DNA from: Apiosordaria backusii
Lineage: Eukaryota > Ascomycota > Sordariomycetes > Sordariales > Lasiosphaeriaceae
DNA: 64,000 bases
Assembly: GCA_030549205.1 (NCBI GenBank)
Contig: JAUKTV010000030.1
Coordinates: 62,001 to 126,000 of the forward strand
Reading direction: 5' to 3'
Positions 11,576 to 21,682 of this stretch are shown here, piece by piece. Made by a program: the position numbers and the translations under genes. Numbering within the stretch: the first letter of the stretch is position 1; every line of letters begins with the position of its first letter. The notes beneath the pieces were generated by a model. That model worked only from the letters and a program-made list of their open reading frames with translations, did not search any database and was not told the origin of the DNA.

Positions 11576-13894
11576 ATGCATCGTCCGAATTATCGAACCC
11601 TAGGCCGACCAGCGGCAAACACCCAAGATGCCCCTGTCATGCTCCAAGACCTTGGAGCTCGTGCTTCAACCGCAACCCCCGTTGCTCCTGATATCGAAAC
11701 CAATCCAAGTCGAGACGCGACCATCGCCCGCCCAACCACCACAACCACATCACCGCCATCGGTTCCAATGGTCCCCAGGATTATGAGCAATACCCGATCT
11801 TCTCTAGCAGGCATCCAAAGTGCTTCATCAACACCAACAACACCATCATTCCAAGCCGGAACAAGCTCATCTCCCCAACCCCTCAACCATTCTTCGACAG
11901 CGCAAACTGAAACCATCTCCACAACCTCAGCCGCTCCCCATCAGCGCTTAACCAACCTATCCTCAGCAACCGCCGTTCATATCAACAATCCGTCCTCTCG
12001 GAATGGGACAAACCGCCTCAATACATGGCTCTCCCGTATTTCCACCATCCCACCACCAACCACGTTCGTCAAACGCATCCGTCAACAACTCGAAATTCCC
12101 ACCATCCTGCTCATAACCCTCCTCCTCTTCATCTTCGCCACCCTCGTGTCCTGGCAAGCCCACAATCTCGACTGGCCGCTAGCAAGAATTCCCATTCCCT
12201 CTGGCATCTTGCTCTTGACTGTCGTGGCCAAATTCACCGACTGGGCCTTGGCAAGTGTGACAAATGATGCATGGGAGCGGCTGCAATGGGGTCCGTTGCT
12301 GCAGCGAAGGGGAAATTTATTGACCTTTTTGGTGATGAGCTCCGGCTTTGGGGCGTGGTGGAGGGTGTTGTTTTCTTCTGAGGTGCAGCCCGGGGAGGAG
12401 ACGAGGTGGGGGAGGATGAGGAGGTTGGTCACCAAACAAGGGTGGAAACGGAGGTGGAGGACGGGGCCGAGATTCTGGAGTTTTGTCAGGATTTGTATCT
12501 GGTTCTTCATCCAGTTCCCGGGTGTGATTCTCATGGCCATGATTGAGAACAAAGACTCCTTTCGACCAAGCGGCTGGACAACAGTAACAGGTGGACTGGG
12601 AAGATTCAATGCGAGCTTGGGATGGCTGCAACCTGCCGATCCAGTTCAATACCGCCACGTCTTTTCCATCCTTCAAGATCCAGCCCTGACTTTGTTAACT
12701 GAGCCGATCAGCCAACCATGCGCGCGTGAAAAGAGCTGTCAGTCGTACTTGTTTTCGGGAGGACTGGAGCTTTTGCTGCCTTGGCCAATCGTTCCAAGGC
12801 AGACGACCAATGCGCATGCATATATGGTCAAGGATATCCCATCGTACCAAATCGATGCCTGGGAAACCTCATTCAATACGTCGCTGCCGTTTGGAGCTTG
12901 GGACGAGGACCAGTGCCGGGTTTTTGCCATTGGCAGTGAACTATATGGCGCAAGTGACTCAATCCAAGTCTGTGCAAATAGGGACGGGGAAGGTGGTCGT
13001 CTGTTGGCCGGTCAGTCCGTTGTCCTTGAAAGCTCGGAGGAATGTTGTACTGACAGCTGCCATCTACATGTAGGCATTCGCTCATGTGGCTTCCAGGCTC
13101 TTGACGAAACCGGAAATTGTACCCTGGAGGCGAACTACCCAGGGTGGAACTCGTTCCCAGCTTTCACATCCACCATCGAGCTCTACCGAGTGACAGCAGA
13201 CCTCGCCTTTGATCGACACAGCAGGAGCATCCTAGATCTGTCTGCTAAACGCGTCCATACCCAGCATAATGTTGACCCAGAGGACTTCCTCGACGCCTTC
13301 AGCCTAATACTCTGTCCTTTCATTCAGCCAAATACCACCCAGACCAGCCGATGGTGCACCCCTGGGGGCATCAACTTCATGTTGACAAATGCTGTATATG
13401 TTCGGCTTACGCATGCGTACAGCGAGGTGGCGTTTGATAACGTAGAGGCCGTTAATATCCTACGCAACCTGTTTGCGACCGCATTGTACCTCTTCAATCC
13501 GGTGTACAGGATGACTGTTATCGACCGATCAACTCCCATCAGACCGAATGAAACCGCATCAGGCCTGCCCGCAGAGAACACGTTTCTGGGGTCCCCAGCC
13601 ATTCAATCGAGCTATATTGCCCCTGCGACTTGGACTGTGGTCGCCTTCATTGTGTCGGCTGCGCTAGTGATCACGGCGGCGGTGGTCGCGATGGGTGTGT
13701 CAGCGATTTACGAGATGCCTGCCTTGAACAAGTTTCCGGCCGTGGATGGGATGAAGATCGTTGTTGTGGATCGCACAACTGGCGAAGAGACTTTCATTGG
13801 GAATGTCGTCGGCCGTAAGAAGACGGCCGAGGAGGTCCTCTATGCCGCGAGGCGGACGACAGTGCGTATAGCGCAGCGAGAAACCCAAGGATAG
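11576..13894 (+). CDS. Large fungal integral membrane protein, unknown function
   Basis: An uninterrupted 772-codon frame. Residues 1-170 are Ser/Thr/Pro-rich and disordered. Three hydrophobic spans follow at about 175-195 (ILLITLLLFIFATLVSW), 205-225 (GILLLTVVAKFTDWALAS) and 305-325 (ICIWFFIQFPGVILMAM). A long loop with paired cysteines and N-glycosylation sequons (about 330-680) comes next, then a last span at about 685-710 (VVAFIVSAALVITAAVVAM) and a short cytosolic tail. This layout, N-terminal TM group plus a large Cys-rich extracellular region and one C-terminal TM, recalls DUF3176-type fungal proteins, but I cannot confirm the family. Start chosen at the first ATG of the frame. Confidence 0.75.
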   Translation: MHRPNYRTLGRPAANTQDAPVMLQDLGARASTATPVAPDIETNPSRDATIARPTTTTTSPPSVPMVPRIMSNTRSSLAGIQSASSTPTTPSFQAGTSSSPQPLNHSSTAQTETISTTSAAPHQRLTNLSSATAVHINNPSSRNGTNRLNTWLSRISTIPPPTTFVKRIRQQLEIPTILLITLLLFIFATLVSWQAHNLDWPLARIPIPSGILLLTVVAKFTDWALASVTNDAWERLQWGPLLQRRGNLLTFLVMSSGFGAWWRVLFSSEVQPGEETRWGRMRRLVTKQGWKRRWRTGPRFWSFVRICIWFFIQFPGVILMAMIENKDSFRPSGWTTVTGGLGRFNASLGWLQPADPVQYRHVFSILQDPALTLLTEPISQPCAREKSCQSYLFSGGLELLLPWPIVPRQTTNAHAYMVKDIPSYQIDAWETSFNTSLPFGAWDEDQCRVFAIGSELYGASDSIQVCANRDGEGGRLLAGQSVVLESSEECCTDSCHLHVGIRSCGFQALDETGNCTLEANYPGWNSFPAFTSTIELYRVTADLAFDRHSRSILDLSAKRVHTQHNVDPEDFLDAFSLILCPFIQPNTTQTSRWCTPGGINFMLTNAVYVRLTHAYSEVAFDNVEAVNILRNLFATALYLFNPVYRMTVIDRSTPIRPNETASGLPAENTFLGSPAIQSSYIAPATWTVVAFIVSAALVITAAVVAMGVSAIYEMPALNKFPAVDGMKIVVVDRTTGEETFIGNVVGRKKTAEEVLYAARRTTVRIAQRETQG

Positions 13895-15366
13895 ATAGGA
13901 CGAACACTATCCTGTCTCGATAAATCCACGACTCAGAAACCAAGTTTGCTACTCGTGCCGAACTCGGGCGCTGAAGCTTTCGGCCCGGGCACTTTCGGCG
14001 TTGTTATAGCGTTAAGGACATGCAAACTCTTGTTTGTAAGGTGCCGCACTGTGGGTATCTGGAAGCGCCTGCCAGCAAAAGAAAGAGGAAAGCTGGAAAT
14101 TTCAACGGGGATAAGTGAGCAGCTTTCTTGCTGTTTCCTTGCTGACAGTCCGCGGCTACCCTCACCGTCGACCGGATGACATTCTACATGTGATCACCTT
14201 CCTGCTTTTTGAACTTTCATGCTGCTCGGACTGGTTTGACCATGGTCCAACTTCACCCAGCAACATGAAACATCTTCCTCAACACTTATTTAAAATACAC
14301 TCTTATGCTTCTTTGGCCTACTCTCGATAATGTGCGACGACCTTTCGCAGACAGTTTGCCCGTACAAGGGATGCAACACTCTTGACGCCACCGGCCGTCC
14401 TCGGGCAAATGAAGACGCGAAGCAGGGCATCTCTGTTGACCGCCTTACTAGCCGTCCTCTAGCAAATAGAGACACGAAGCAGGACATGTGTGGAGAAGGG
14501 CCAAGGGGTAGGAATTTTCCTCGGGTCAAGTTTGGAAGCATCGAATAGAATCAGCCCTTGGACAAACCAAAGGCTCCTTCGGATGAGCCCATCTCGCCAC
14601 GAACGATTCCAGCAACAATAGCCAAGTTTGAGTCGGTCCCTCCGGATGACATCACTGCAACTGCATCTGACCCAATTTGCCCCCAAGGACATGGATCAAA
14701 GGTCCCAAATAACACAGCCTTGCCCACCCGCAGACATGAATGAGGTCTACCAGAGCGCGTCCAAAGCCAGGCTCAAACAATCAGAACCTTCAATAATGTT
14801 GGACAGGGAGGAGGGACGAAGGGTGCAGTGGCTTGAGTACATTAACACCGGAAGATCAAGAAACATCCATTCCCACCAAGGCGGAAAGCTTTAACTGAGG
14901 GCTCAACATAGACCGGTATGTACCTTACAGGCATATACCACGCTCACTCACCACTGACAGCTGACATGGAGTACCATAGCGAACTGGCAGGAAACGACTC
15001 TCGATCAATATTGGACAAGAAAAGAATCAACACCTCGCAAACACAGGCATCCATATCATCAACATCCACTACATCATGGCCCAGCACTCAGCGAATGGAT
15101 ATTGAAAAGCGGATTACATGTAAATAACTATGTTAGTCAATACCTGGTACTTCACTTTTCCAACGCATACCTATGTGCCTGACATCTTCGATCCATGGTT
15201 CCTCACAACCAAGAACGATGTGGGTCAGGGTTCAGGACGACAGTGCTCATCACAGTGTCTCCGCCTCTCGCACAGTTTTCCCCACAAGCCTAATCCGACG
15301 TCATTGAAGTTCATCTGATCCTCGGCAAAGACTCAGGCACCACCACCAAGACAGGTCCCAGTCAAC
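13895..15366. other. Long intergenic region with a doubtful interrupted ORF
   Basis: About 1.5 kb without a convincing gene. From 14330 a frame (MCDDLSQTVCPYKGCN...) runs to a TAG at 14546 and stays open in the same frame to 14743. It contains an imperfect 57-b direct duplication (14394-14430 and 14451-14487), so the peptide repeats RPRANEDAKQ / RPLANRDTKQ. It may be a relic or a non-coding transcript; there is no domain or homology I recognise. Confidence 0.4.
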
Positions 15367-16286
15367 ATGTCTTCATCAACGGATCCATCTGCGGCGAGAA
15401 TTGTTTCCGTGAAACCGCTGGTAAGTAGTTTTGACTTTCCAACATCTCAACGTCACCCCTACTCTCTGCATCTCAGCTTCACACCAACGACTCACATCCA
15501 TCACAACTTACAGGAAAACAAAGATGCCCGCTGGCTCAACCTAGTCCAGTGAGCCATTCGTTTCACTTACACTCAACTCATAGTAACCAATTCTACGATG
15601 CAAACAGAATAGAATACCTCACCCCCGACGGCCAAACCCGCCAATGGGAAGCCATCCACCGCACCACCACCCCCAAGTCCAGCCCAGGGGGCGTTGACTC
15701 GGTGCACATCATTGCCAGCCGTTCTTCCTCGACAGACCAGACAAAGAAGGAAATCCTCTTGGAGAAACAATTCCGCCCGCCAGCTGGCAAGGTCTGCATC
15801 GAATTCCCTGCCGGGCTGGTCGACCCCAATGAAAGCATCGAGACGTGCGCTCTGAGGGAGCTGCGAGAGGAGACGGGGTATGTTGGGGAGGTTGTTGGGA
15901 GGGTTGGGGGGAGTATGGTGATGTTTGGCTGTGAGTTTTCATCATTTATCTCCTTCTTTTTGCCATAGCAAAACACTAACTGGTATCAATAGCACCTGCT
16001 TCTTCAGCGTAAGTCTATCTTTATGATAACCGGTGGACAAAGATCTAACAAATCAACCAGGGCCAAGACAGTCTTCATACACGCCATCATCGACACCGGG
16101 AGGCCAGAAAATCAAACCCCAGTCGCAGAACTGGAAGATGGCGAGTTCATCGAGCCATTCTGGGTCCCACTCGCCAACTTGCACGCTGAGATCAGAAAGT
16201 TAGCCGAGGAAGGCTTTGCCATTGACAGCAAAGTTGGGATATATGCCGAAGGTTTAGAGATGGGGCGCCTGCTCAACGGTTCCTGA
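15367..16286 (+). CDS. Nudix hydrolase, NUDT5/YSA1-type ADP-ribose pyrophosphatase
   Basis: Five exons fit in frame: 15367-15420, 15514-15548, 15584-15930, 15993-16008 and 16061-16286, all with GT..AG borders. The Nudix box is visible as GLVDPNESIETCALRELREETGY, with the REx2EE core. It is preceded by the family motif QFRPPAGKVCIEFPAG and followed by LEDGEFIEPFWVPL and DSKVGIYAEGLEMG, as in NUDT5/YSA1. The enzyme splits ADP-ribose and related nucleotide sugars to AMP and ribose 5-phosphate in the cytosol, a clean-up reaction. The 16-nt fourth exon is unusually short, and the residues usually following the Nudix box (DPGxxxx) are poorly conserved, so the exact splicing there is uncertain. It converges with the next gene. 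Confidence 0.85.
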
Positions 16287-16403
16287 ACCATGGCACCACC
16301 AAGACCAAGAAGCAGATGGATACCCTTATCAATGGATTTCTTTCATTAAAATACCTTTCATACCGCAACTCTCCCTTCCTGACCCCGCTGGAATCTAAAC
16401 ACT

Positions 16404-17240
16404 CTAATTCAAAGCCGGCTCCTCATCAGGCAACCCATCCCCCAACTCCACAGCCTCCTCAAAACTCCACCCCAACCCCCCCTCTTTCACCGTCCACTCC
16501 CTCTCCTTGATCTTGACCAACCCACTTTCGTCTTTTTCACCATCCTCATCAACAAAGTCAAACACGCGGTAATCCGCATTCATGAACCACCTGCCCGTAA
16601 CCCCAGATCTCAAAAACCCCGAGTGCGACACCACGATAATTGCCTTTTCCTTCCTCTGTTTCAAGTCCCTGAGAACCTCCTGCCCGCGGGCCATGATGGC
16701 CTGCTTGGTGTTGAAGTATTTTTTCCCAGAGGGGGAGGTTTTGTCCGGGTAGACGGGGTCGACATGGTCAAAGTTGACTTGGGGGAATTCTTGGCGGAGG
16801 GAGGGGATGGGGGAGCCGGTGTCGCAGGGTTGGGTGGAGTTTTCTGTTTACTGTGTGAGTCAAGGTGTGAGGGTAAAATGAGAGTTGGAGGGGGGAGATA
16901 TACCTTGCCAGCCGGCATGAGCTTCCATTGGGATGCCCAGCTCACCAAACGCCAGCAAGGCAGTTTCAATAGTTCTGCGCATTGGGCTCACGATGATGAG
17001 GCCGACGTCTAGCTCGGCGTTGGGGCCGGTGATTTTGGGGACGAGGTTCTCTTTGAGGGAGTTGCATTGGGCGCGGCCCAGGACGGAGAGCTCGGGATCG
17101 CGCAGGGTGTAGTCTTGTGTTTCTGGGAAATGATGTTAGTTGAAGGCTCATGAAGTACCTGAATCGAAAGAAAAGGGAAACTTATTGTCAACATTGTGAA
17201 GGGCTTGAGCGTGCCGGACTAGGATGATGGTTGGTGCCAT
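16404..17240 (-). CDS. Histidine phosphatase superfamily (phosphoglycerate-mutase-like) protein
   Basis: Begins MAPTIILVRHAQALHN. The RHA motif carries the phospho-acceptor His (RHG in most relatives). SPMRRTIETA supplies the conserved Arg, and VVSHSGFLR supplies the second catalytic His. Exons: 17240-17182, 17122-16904 and 16843-16404. The second junction (CAAG/gtatat .. aaacag/AAAAC) is in phase. The first junction with the obvious sites (AATAA/gtttcc .. cccag/AAACAC) is out of phase by one base, so a non-obvious splice site, a sequencing error or a frameshift must be present there. Members are small cytosolic phosphatases acting on sugar phosphates, bisphosphates or phosphoproteins; the substrate cannot be told. 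The C-terminal extension is rich in Glu and Lys. Confidence 0.8.
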
Positions 17241-17648
17241 TTTTGGTATACAGTCTTGTAGATAGGGATTTTAGAGAGTAAGATTATGATTTAGATTACG
17301 ACAACCAAGTCCGATAGAAGTAAGAAAAAGGAGATAGGAGTTGCACAAATAGTTTAATGTTTGTGGTGTAAGGTGAGACGTTAGGCTTCGTGAACCGTGA
17401 GTCAGGGGGAGGTTGAGCACTGTGCTGGCCTCGGCGTTGACACACGTCAACACAGTGCGCAACGCCAGGGGTCAAACGGCTTGCGCCAAGCCGTCAGAGG
17501 CGCGATGACATTGACATTCCTATCAATCGGGCGAAGTTTTGCCGGCGCAACACGTCCCCAGCCGCGATCAAGCCTTCAAGGTTCTCGACGATATCTGTCA
17601 ATAATTACATCAGCAACGTCAATTCCAACAGACAAGACTTCTATCATC

Positions 17649-19397
17649 ATGCCCAGCAAACGCAAGTTGGACCTCCCCCCAGCCGAGATCTACAAAGCAG
17701 CCAAACTCGCCTCCAATGGCAATGGCTCCCGACACGCGCAGGTAGAAGAAGACGATGATCTCGAAGCTGGTCCACCTCCCCCACCAGAAGACGACGACGG
17801 CGACTACGGTCCCTCAGCACCACCCGAAAATGACGATGGCGACGACGAAGAAGGCCGTTTCTTCGGCGGCGGGATAACAGAGCAAGAAAAAGAAGTCCTC
17901 GATTTCATGGACTCGAACCAACAATCCGCCGTCATCGACGCAGCCCCAGAAACAATCGACGCCTCCTGGCTCAAGAAGACCGCTTTATCCTTCGAGAAGA
18001 AAATTTCCCGCAACGCCGAACTCCGCGCCAAATTCGAATCCGACCCCAGCAAATTCATCGACTCCGAAGCCGACCTCGATTCCGCGATCAAGTCCCTATC
18101 CATCCTCTCCGACCACTCCGGCCTCTACCCAACCTTTGCCAAACTCGGCAGCGCCGGTAGTCTCGTCTCCTTGCTAGCCCACGAAAACACCGACATCGCC
18201 ATCGACGCGGTAGAGATCCTCTCCGAGCTGACAGACCAAGACGTCGCCGCCTCCGAGTCCGACTGGTCCTCCCTCGTCAACGCCTGCCTCGAAGCCGATC
18301 TCCTGGGTCTATTAGTCTCCAACTTCTCCCGCCTAGACGAAAAGATCGAATCCGACCGAGAAGGCGTCTATCACGCCCTATCCCTCCTCGAAAACCTCTG
18401 CTCCTCCCCCTCCATCTGCGACAAGGTCGGCTCCGACTCTGCCCTCCTTCAATACCTCTTATCTCGCATTTCCGCCAACGAATCCCCCATCACCCAAAAT
18501 AAGCAATACTCCGCCGAGATCCTCGCCATATTAGTCTCCTCCTCCCTCCCCAACCGATCTGCCTTCTGCCAACTAAACGCCGTCGACCTCCTCCTCCAAC
18601 AAATCGCCCCGTACCGCAAGCGCGACCCCGACAAATCTGTCTCGTCGTACGAAGTAGAGTTCATCCGCAACAGCTTCGAATCTTTGTCATCATTGGTCTC
18701 CTCCCCAGATGGCAAGGCGAAATTCCTCGAAGCAGAAGGGGTAGAGCTTTGCCTCATTATGCTCAAGAATGGCGGTCCAAAAATCACAAAACCATCCTCG
18801 TTGCGGCTCCTTGACCATGCTTGCGCTTTCTCCCCGGAGGTAGCAAGCAAGATTGTGGCGGAGGGGGGGTTAAAAACTGTTTTTACCTTGTTCATGAAGA
18901 ACAAGACCTCTGTCGGGGCGACAACAGAACATCTCGTCGGTATTTTTGCGTCGATGCTACGGTTCCTGCCAGCCGACACCCCAGAGAGAATCCGCACCCT
19001 GGCCAAGTTTGTGGAAAAAGACTACGAGAAACTTGTCAAGTTGGTGGGATTGAGGAGGGAGTACGCGTCCCGTCTGGAGATTATAGAGAGATCGATTCAG
19101 GACGAGGCAAAGGGGCTGAGTAAAGAAGAGAAAGAAGAAATAGAAGACGAGTTCTTCTCCCGGAGGCTAGACGCAGGGTTGTTTTGCCTGCAGACTATTG
19201 ATGTGGTGCTGGCGTGGCTGATAGCCGAGGATGATGGCGCCAGGGATAAAATCAGGAGTTTACTAGCGGATAGGGATGAAGATTTTGGGGTTTTGAAACG
19301 GACGATACAAGAGCAGATGAAGGGGGTTGATGTGGGAACGGAAGAGGGGAGGGAGACGAAGGAGATGTTGGGAACGTTGGTCAAGTTTTTGGTGTAG
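17649..19397 (+). CDS. Beta-catenin-like protein 1 (CTNNBL1), spliceosome-associated armadillo protein
   Basis: An intronless 582-residue protein. A basic nuclear-localisation-like start (MPSKRKLDLPPAEIYKAAK) precedes an acidic Pro-rich stretch (residues 35-75) and the family signature GGGITEQEKEVLDFMD. ALSFEKKISRNAELRAKFESDP, armadillo-type helical repeats and DYEKLVKLVGLRREYASRL follow. These match fungal and animal CTNNBL1, which binds Prp19/CDC5L and nuclear localisation signals within spliceosomal complexes. The frame stays open upstream to an ATG at 17505 that would add a mitochondrial-like leader. I chose 17649 because family members start at this basic motif. Confidence 0.9.
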   Translation: MPSKRKLDLPPAEIYKAAKLASNGNGSRHAQVEEDDDLEAGPPPPPEDDDGDYGPSAPPENDDGDDEEGRFFGGGITEQEKEVLDFMDSNQQSAVIDAAPETIDASWLKKTALSFEKKISRNAELRAKFESDPSKFIDSEADLDSAIKSLSILSDHSGLYPTFAKLGSAGSLVSLLAHENTDIAIDAVEILSELTDQDVAASESDWSSLVNACLEADLLGLLVSNFSRLDEKIESDREGVYHALSLLENLCSSPSICDKVGSDSALLQYLLSRISANESPITQNKQYSAEILAILVSSSLPNRSAFCQLNAVDLLLQQIAPYRKRDPDKSVSSYEVEFIRNSFESLSSLVSSPDGKAKFLEAEGVELCLIMLKNGGPKITKPSSLRLLDHACAFSPEVASKIVAEGGLKTVFTLFMKNKTSVGATTEHLVGIFASMLRFLPADTPERIRTLAKFVEKDYEKLVKLVGLRREYASRLEIIERSIQDEAKGLSKEEKEEIEDEFFSRRLDAGLFCLQTIDVVLAWLIAEDDGARDKIRSLLADRDEDFGVLKRTIQEQMKGVDVGTEEGRETKEMLGTLVKFLV

Positions 19398-19604
19398 TGT
19401 AATGATTGAGGGGCTTAATGATAGGATCACAGAACAGACACATGGAGAGATGGTATGGTATAGTAGAGCAAGGAAAAATAATGTCAATGTGAAACTCAGG
19501 TGACTGACGCCGCAAAAAAAAAAGGACGGTATTCATACACCCCCCCTATGCACTTCTATCCTCCTCTCGCTCCCAACACCGCAAATGATATCCATGTCTT
19601 CTTC

Positions 19605-19622
19605 TTCCCCCCCCCCCCCCCC
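19605..19622 (+). repeat. Homopolymeric C tract
   Basis: An uninterrupted C run between the convergent 3' ends of the CTNNBL1 and V-ATPase G genes. G/C runs recur in the V-ATPase introns (about 20068-20080 and 20218-20248). Confidence 0.7.
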
Positions 19623-19698
19623 CTAATCTTCAACTTTCCACTACTAGTTCATCTATCCCCACCAACCCCGGAGCATCTCTCCCACCACCATATCCCCC

Positions 19699-20476
19699 TC
19701 ACGCACCCAACGGCACGGGGTGTGGGTTAAACACAGCCTCGAGCAAATCCTTGATGACCTTGTCCTGGTTCTTCTTACCCGCTGCTCTGATCTCGGCAAT
19801 CTTCGCGTCGGCCTCCTTGTTGGCTTCCTCTTCGGCAGCCTTGTTGCCTTGGGTTTGCTATTATTCATTTTCTTTGTCAGTATCCTCCCCCCCCTTCTAT
19901 CCTTGTTTTGGTGAACAATGGAAAACAAGAAAAGACAAAACAAACCTCGGCCTCAAACTTCTTGTACTCTGCCTCCTTTTTGGCGCGGTAGGCTTCGATT
20001 TCTTTTTTCGCCTCGTCGCGGGCTTCGCGGACGCGTTTGGTGCGGTCTAGATTTTTATCAGTCGTGTGCATCGGGGGGGGCAAGAGGGGTTGGTAGCTGG
20101 GGAGGACAAACATTCGCGGGCTGGGAGAGAGAAGTGTTAGCTATCGTCATTGGCAAGGAGAGGGTATGGAAGGTTGGTGAGAGGGAGGGTGTCGCGGGAT
20201 GGGGAGGGGAGGGGAAAACGGGGGGAAGGTGGTGGGGGGGGGAGGGGGCATACCCTTCTGAACAATCTTGCTTGCCTCCCTCTCGGCCTGTTGCGATCAC
20301 ATATTAGATCATCACTCCCTCCTGCTGGCGATCATAACGGGGAAGATAAAGGGTAGGTATACATCAAGGAGGGTCTGGATCCCTGCTGAGTTTTGGGCTG
20401 ACTATACGAGACAACACGAGGGAATGTTAGCGGTTGGCGATAGCTTCAACAGTAACAGTAGACGGGGGCGCACCAT
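19699..20476 (-). CDS. VMA10: V-type proton ATPase subunit G
   Basis: Six exons reconstruct a complete subunit G of the V1 peripheral stalk, which drives vacuolar acidification. Exon 1 (20476-20474) is only the ATG. Exon 2 (20401-20363) reads SAQNSAGIQTLLD. Exon 3 (20287-20254) reads AEREASKIVQK. Exon 4 (20120-20112) is a 9-nt micro-exon completing KAREY. Exon 5 (20046-19946) reads RTKRVREARDEAKKEIEAYR. Exon 6 (19857-19699) reads QTQGNKAAEEEANKEADAK and ends ..PVPLGA. All borders are GT..AG and every phase matches. The product is a short, highly charged helical protein of normal family length. Its 5' end faces Pet117 about 440 b away, suggesting a shared promoter region. Confidence 0.93.
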
Positions 20477-20918
20477 CTTGACTTGTCTTGACTGGGTAGT
20501 TTTGGGTGGGTGTAGTTGGTTATCGCAATCGATCTATTTCTCTCGGCGGGGTGGAATAAAACGGCGTGATAGGAATGCGACTCTCGTTCTGCTGTCGGTC
20601 TCGGGGTGTTGATGCCAGTGTCAATGTCTTATTGCTGGTGTAGGTAGTGCAGTGTATGAATGTTGGAGTTGGAGTCGCAGGCGACACCAACAACCAGCTC
20701 GAACAGCTCCCCGCAGGCGCAGCACGCCCCAAGAGCAAGATCCCTGCAAGCGCTGACGTGCCACTGCCATTTGCCTGCCGGGAAGAACCCAAACCAGGCG
20801 GTCACAACCGGCACAATATTCCCCAGCGGCGGCGTCATCTCAAGCGTGTTGCTGCATTGCAGTGACAAATCGAGTGACAGAAAATAAATCCAAGAAAAAA
20901 TAAAACGGAAAAGAGAAA
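20477..20918. promoter_or_regulatory. Bidirectional promoter region of VMA10 and PET117
   Basis: About 440 b separate the divergent start codons. Stretches like GCAGGGATC and CCCGCAGG occur, but no specific factor site can be named. It probably includes the 5' UTR of both genes. Confidence 0.45.
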
Positions 20919-21274
20919 ATGTCACGAGCCGCAAAACTCTCCCTTGTGGGTACGTCGCTGTTCGCCTTGAGCACAGTCGTGTTTGTGCACTACCAACAAA
21001 AGGCTGAGCAACAGGTCAGTTCATCCCATCCTAGGTATATCCTCTCCAACGGCCCCCATAGCTAACAGTTGGAGTACTGTGTAAACAGGCCATGCACCAA
21101 GGCGTCATCCGCGACATGGAACAGCAGCGCATAAAACGAGAACGACAAGCCGACTTTGACATGCAGCGCGCCCTCGAGGCCGAGTACAAAAAGGACCAGA
21201 GCGTACGAGACACAACCGCCGAGATGGACCCAGCGACGGCGAAACGAGGGGGGTTGAATGTCCCGGCCAGGTAG
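20919..21274 (+). CDS. PET117: Cytochrome c oxidase assembly protein Pet117
   Basis: Two exons (20919-21014 and 21089-21274) encode a 93-residue protein. It has one N-terminal membrane span (LSLVGTSLFALSTVVFVHY) and the family hallmark AMHQGVIRDMEQQRIKRERQ, then DFDMQRALEAEYKKDQSVRD. Pet117 sits in the mitochondrial inner membrane/matrix and helps assemble complex IV, linked to haem A synthase in yeast. The intron starts GTCAGT, ends ACAG and keeps phase 0. The protein is slightly longer than yeast Pet117 because of a short C-terminal tail. It converges with RPB2. Confidence 0.92.
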
Positions 21275-21682
21275 CATTGGGACAATGTTAAGCAAAAGCA
21301 GACACAGATACCCAAGCATCATGTATATAATATGTATCATTACATTCGCATCTACATGCCATTTGTACCTATATGTACAACAAAAAAAACAAAAGCAATC
21401 CCTTCTCGCTCCCAACTCAAAAGTGCTGACCTGTTAAACAAAAGTCCACTTTCGCAGCAACGCAACCGACTGACATCTGCTGAAGAAATCAAGAATGCCA
21501 ACCCCTTGCCGGCTGCTTTTTTAAAAAACAAGAAACCCCAGAGTCTTAAACGCCAAAACGTCCTCGTGCCCAAACTGATGCATATAAATTTTATTGTTGT
21601 TCTTGCTCCTCTGACGGCTAGCTTGAAGGGTATGGTGCCAGCCACCGTCATCAAAAGACTCGATTCATCAAGCCACCACCGT

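Noticed and set aside
17505..17648. N-terminal mitochondrial-like extension of the CTNNBL1 frame
   Set aside because: Family members begin at the basic MPSKRK start and the upstream codons are not conserved in style; probably 5' UTR.
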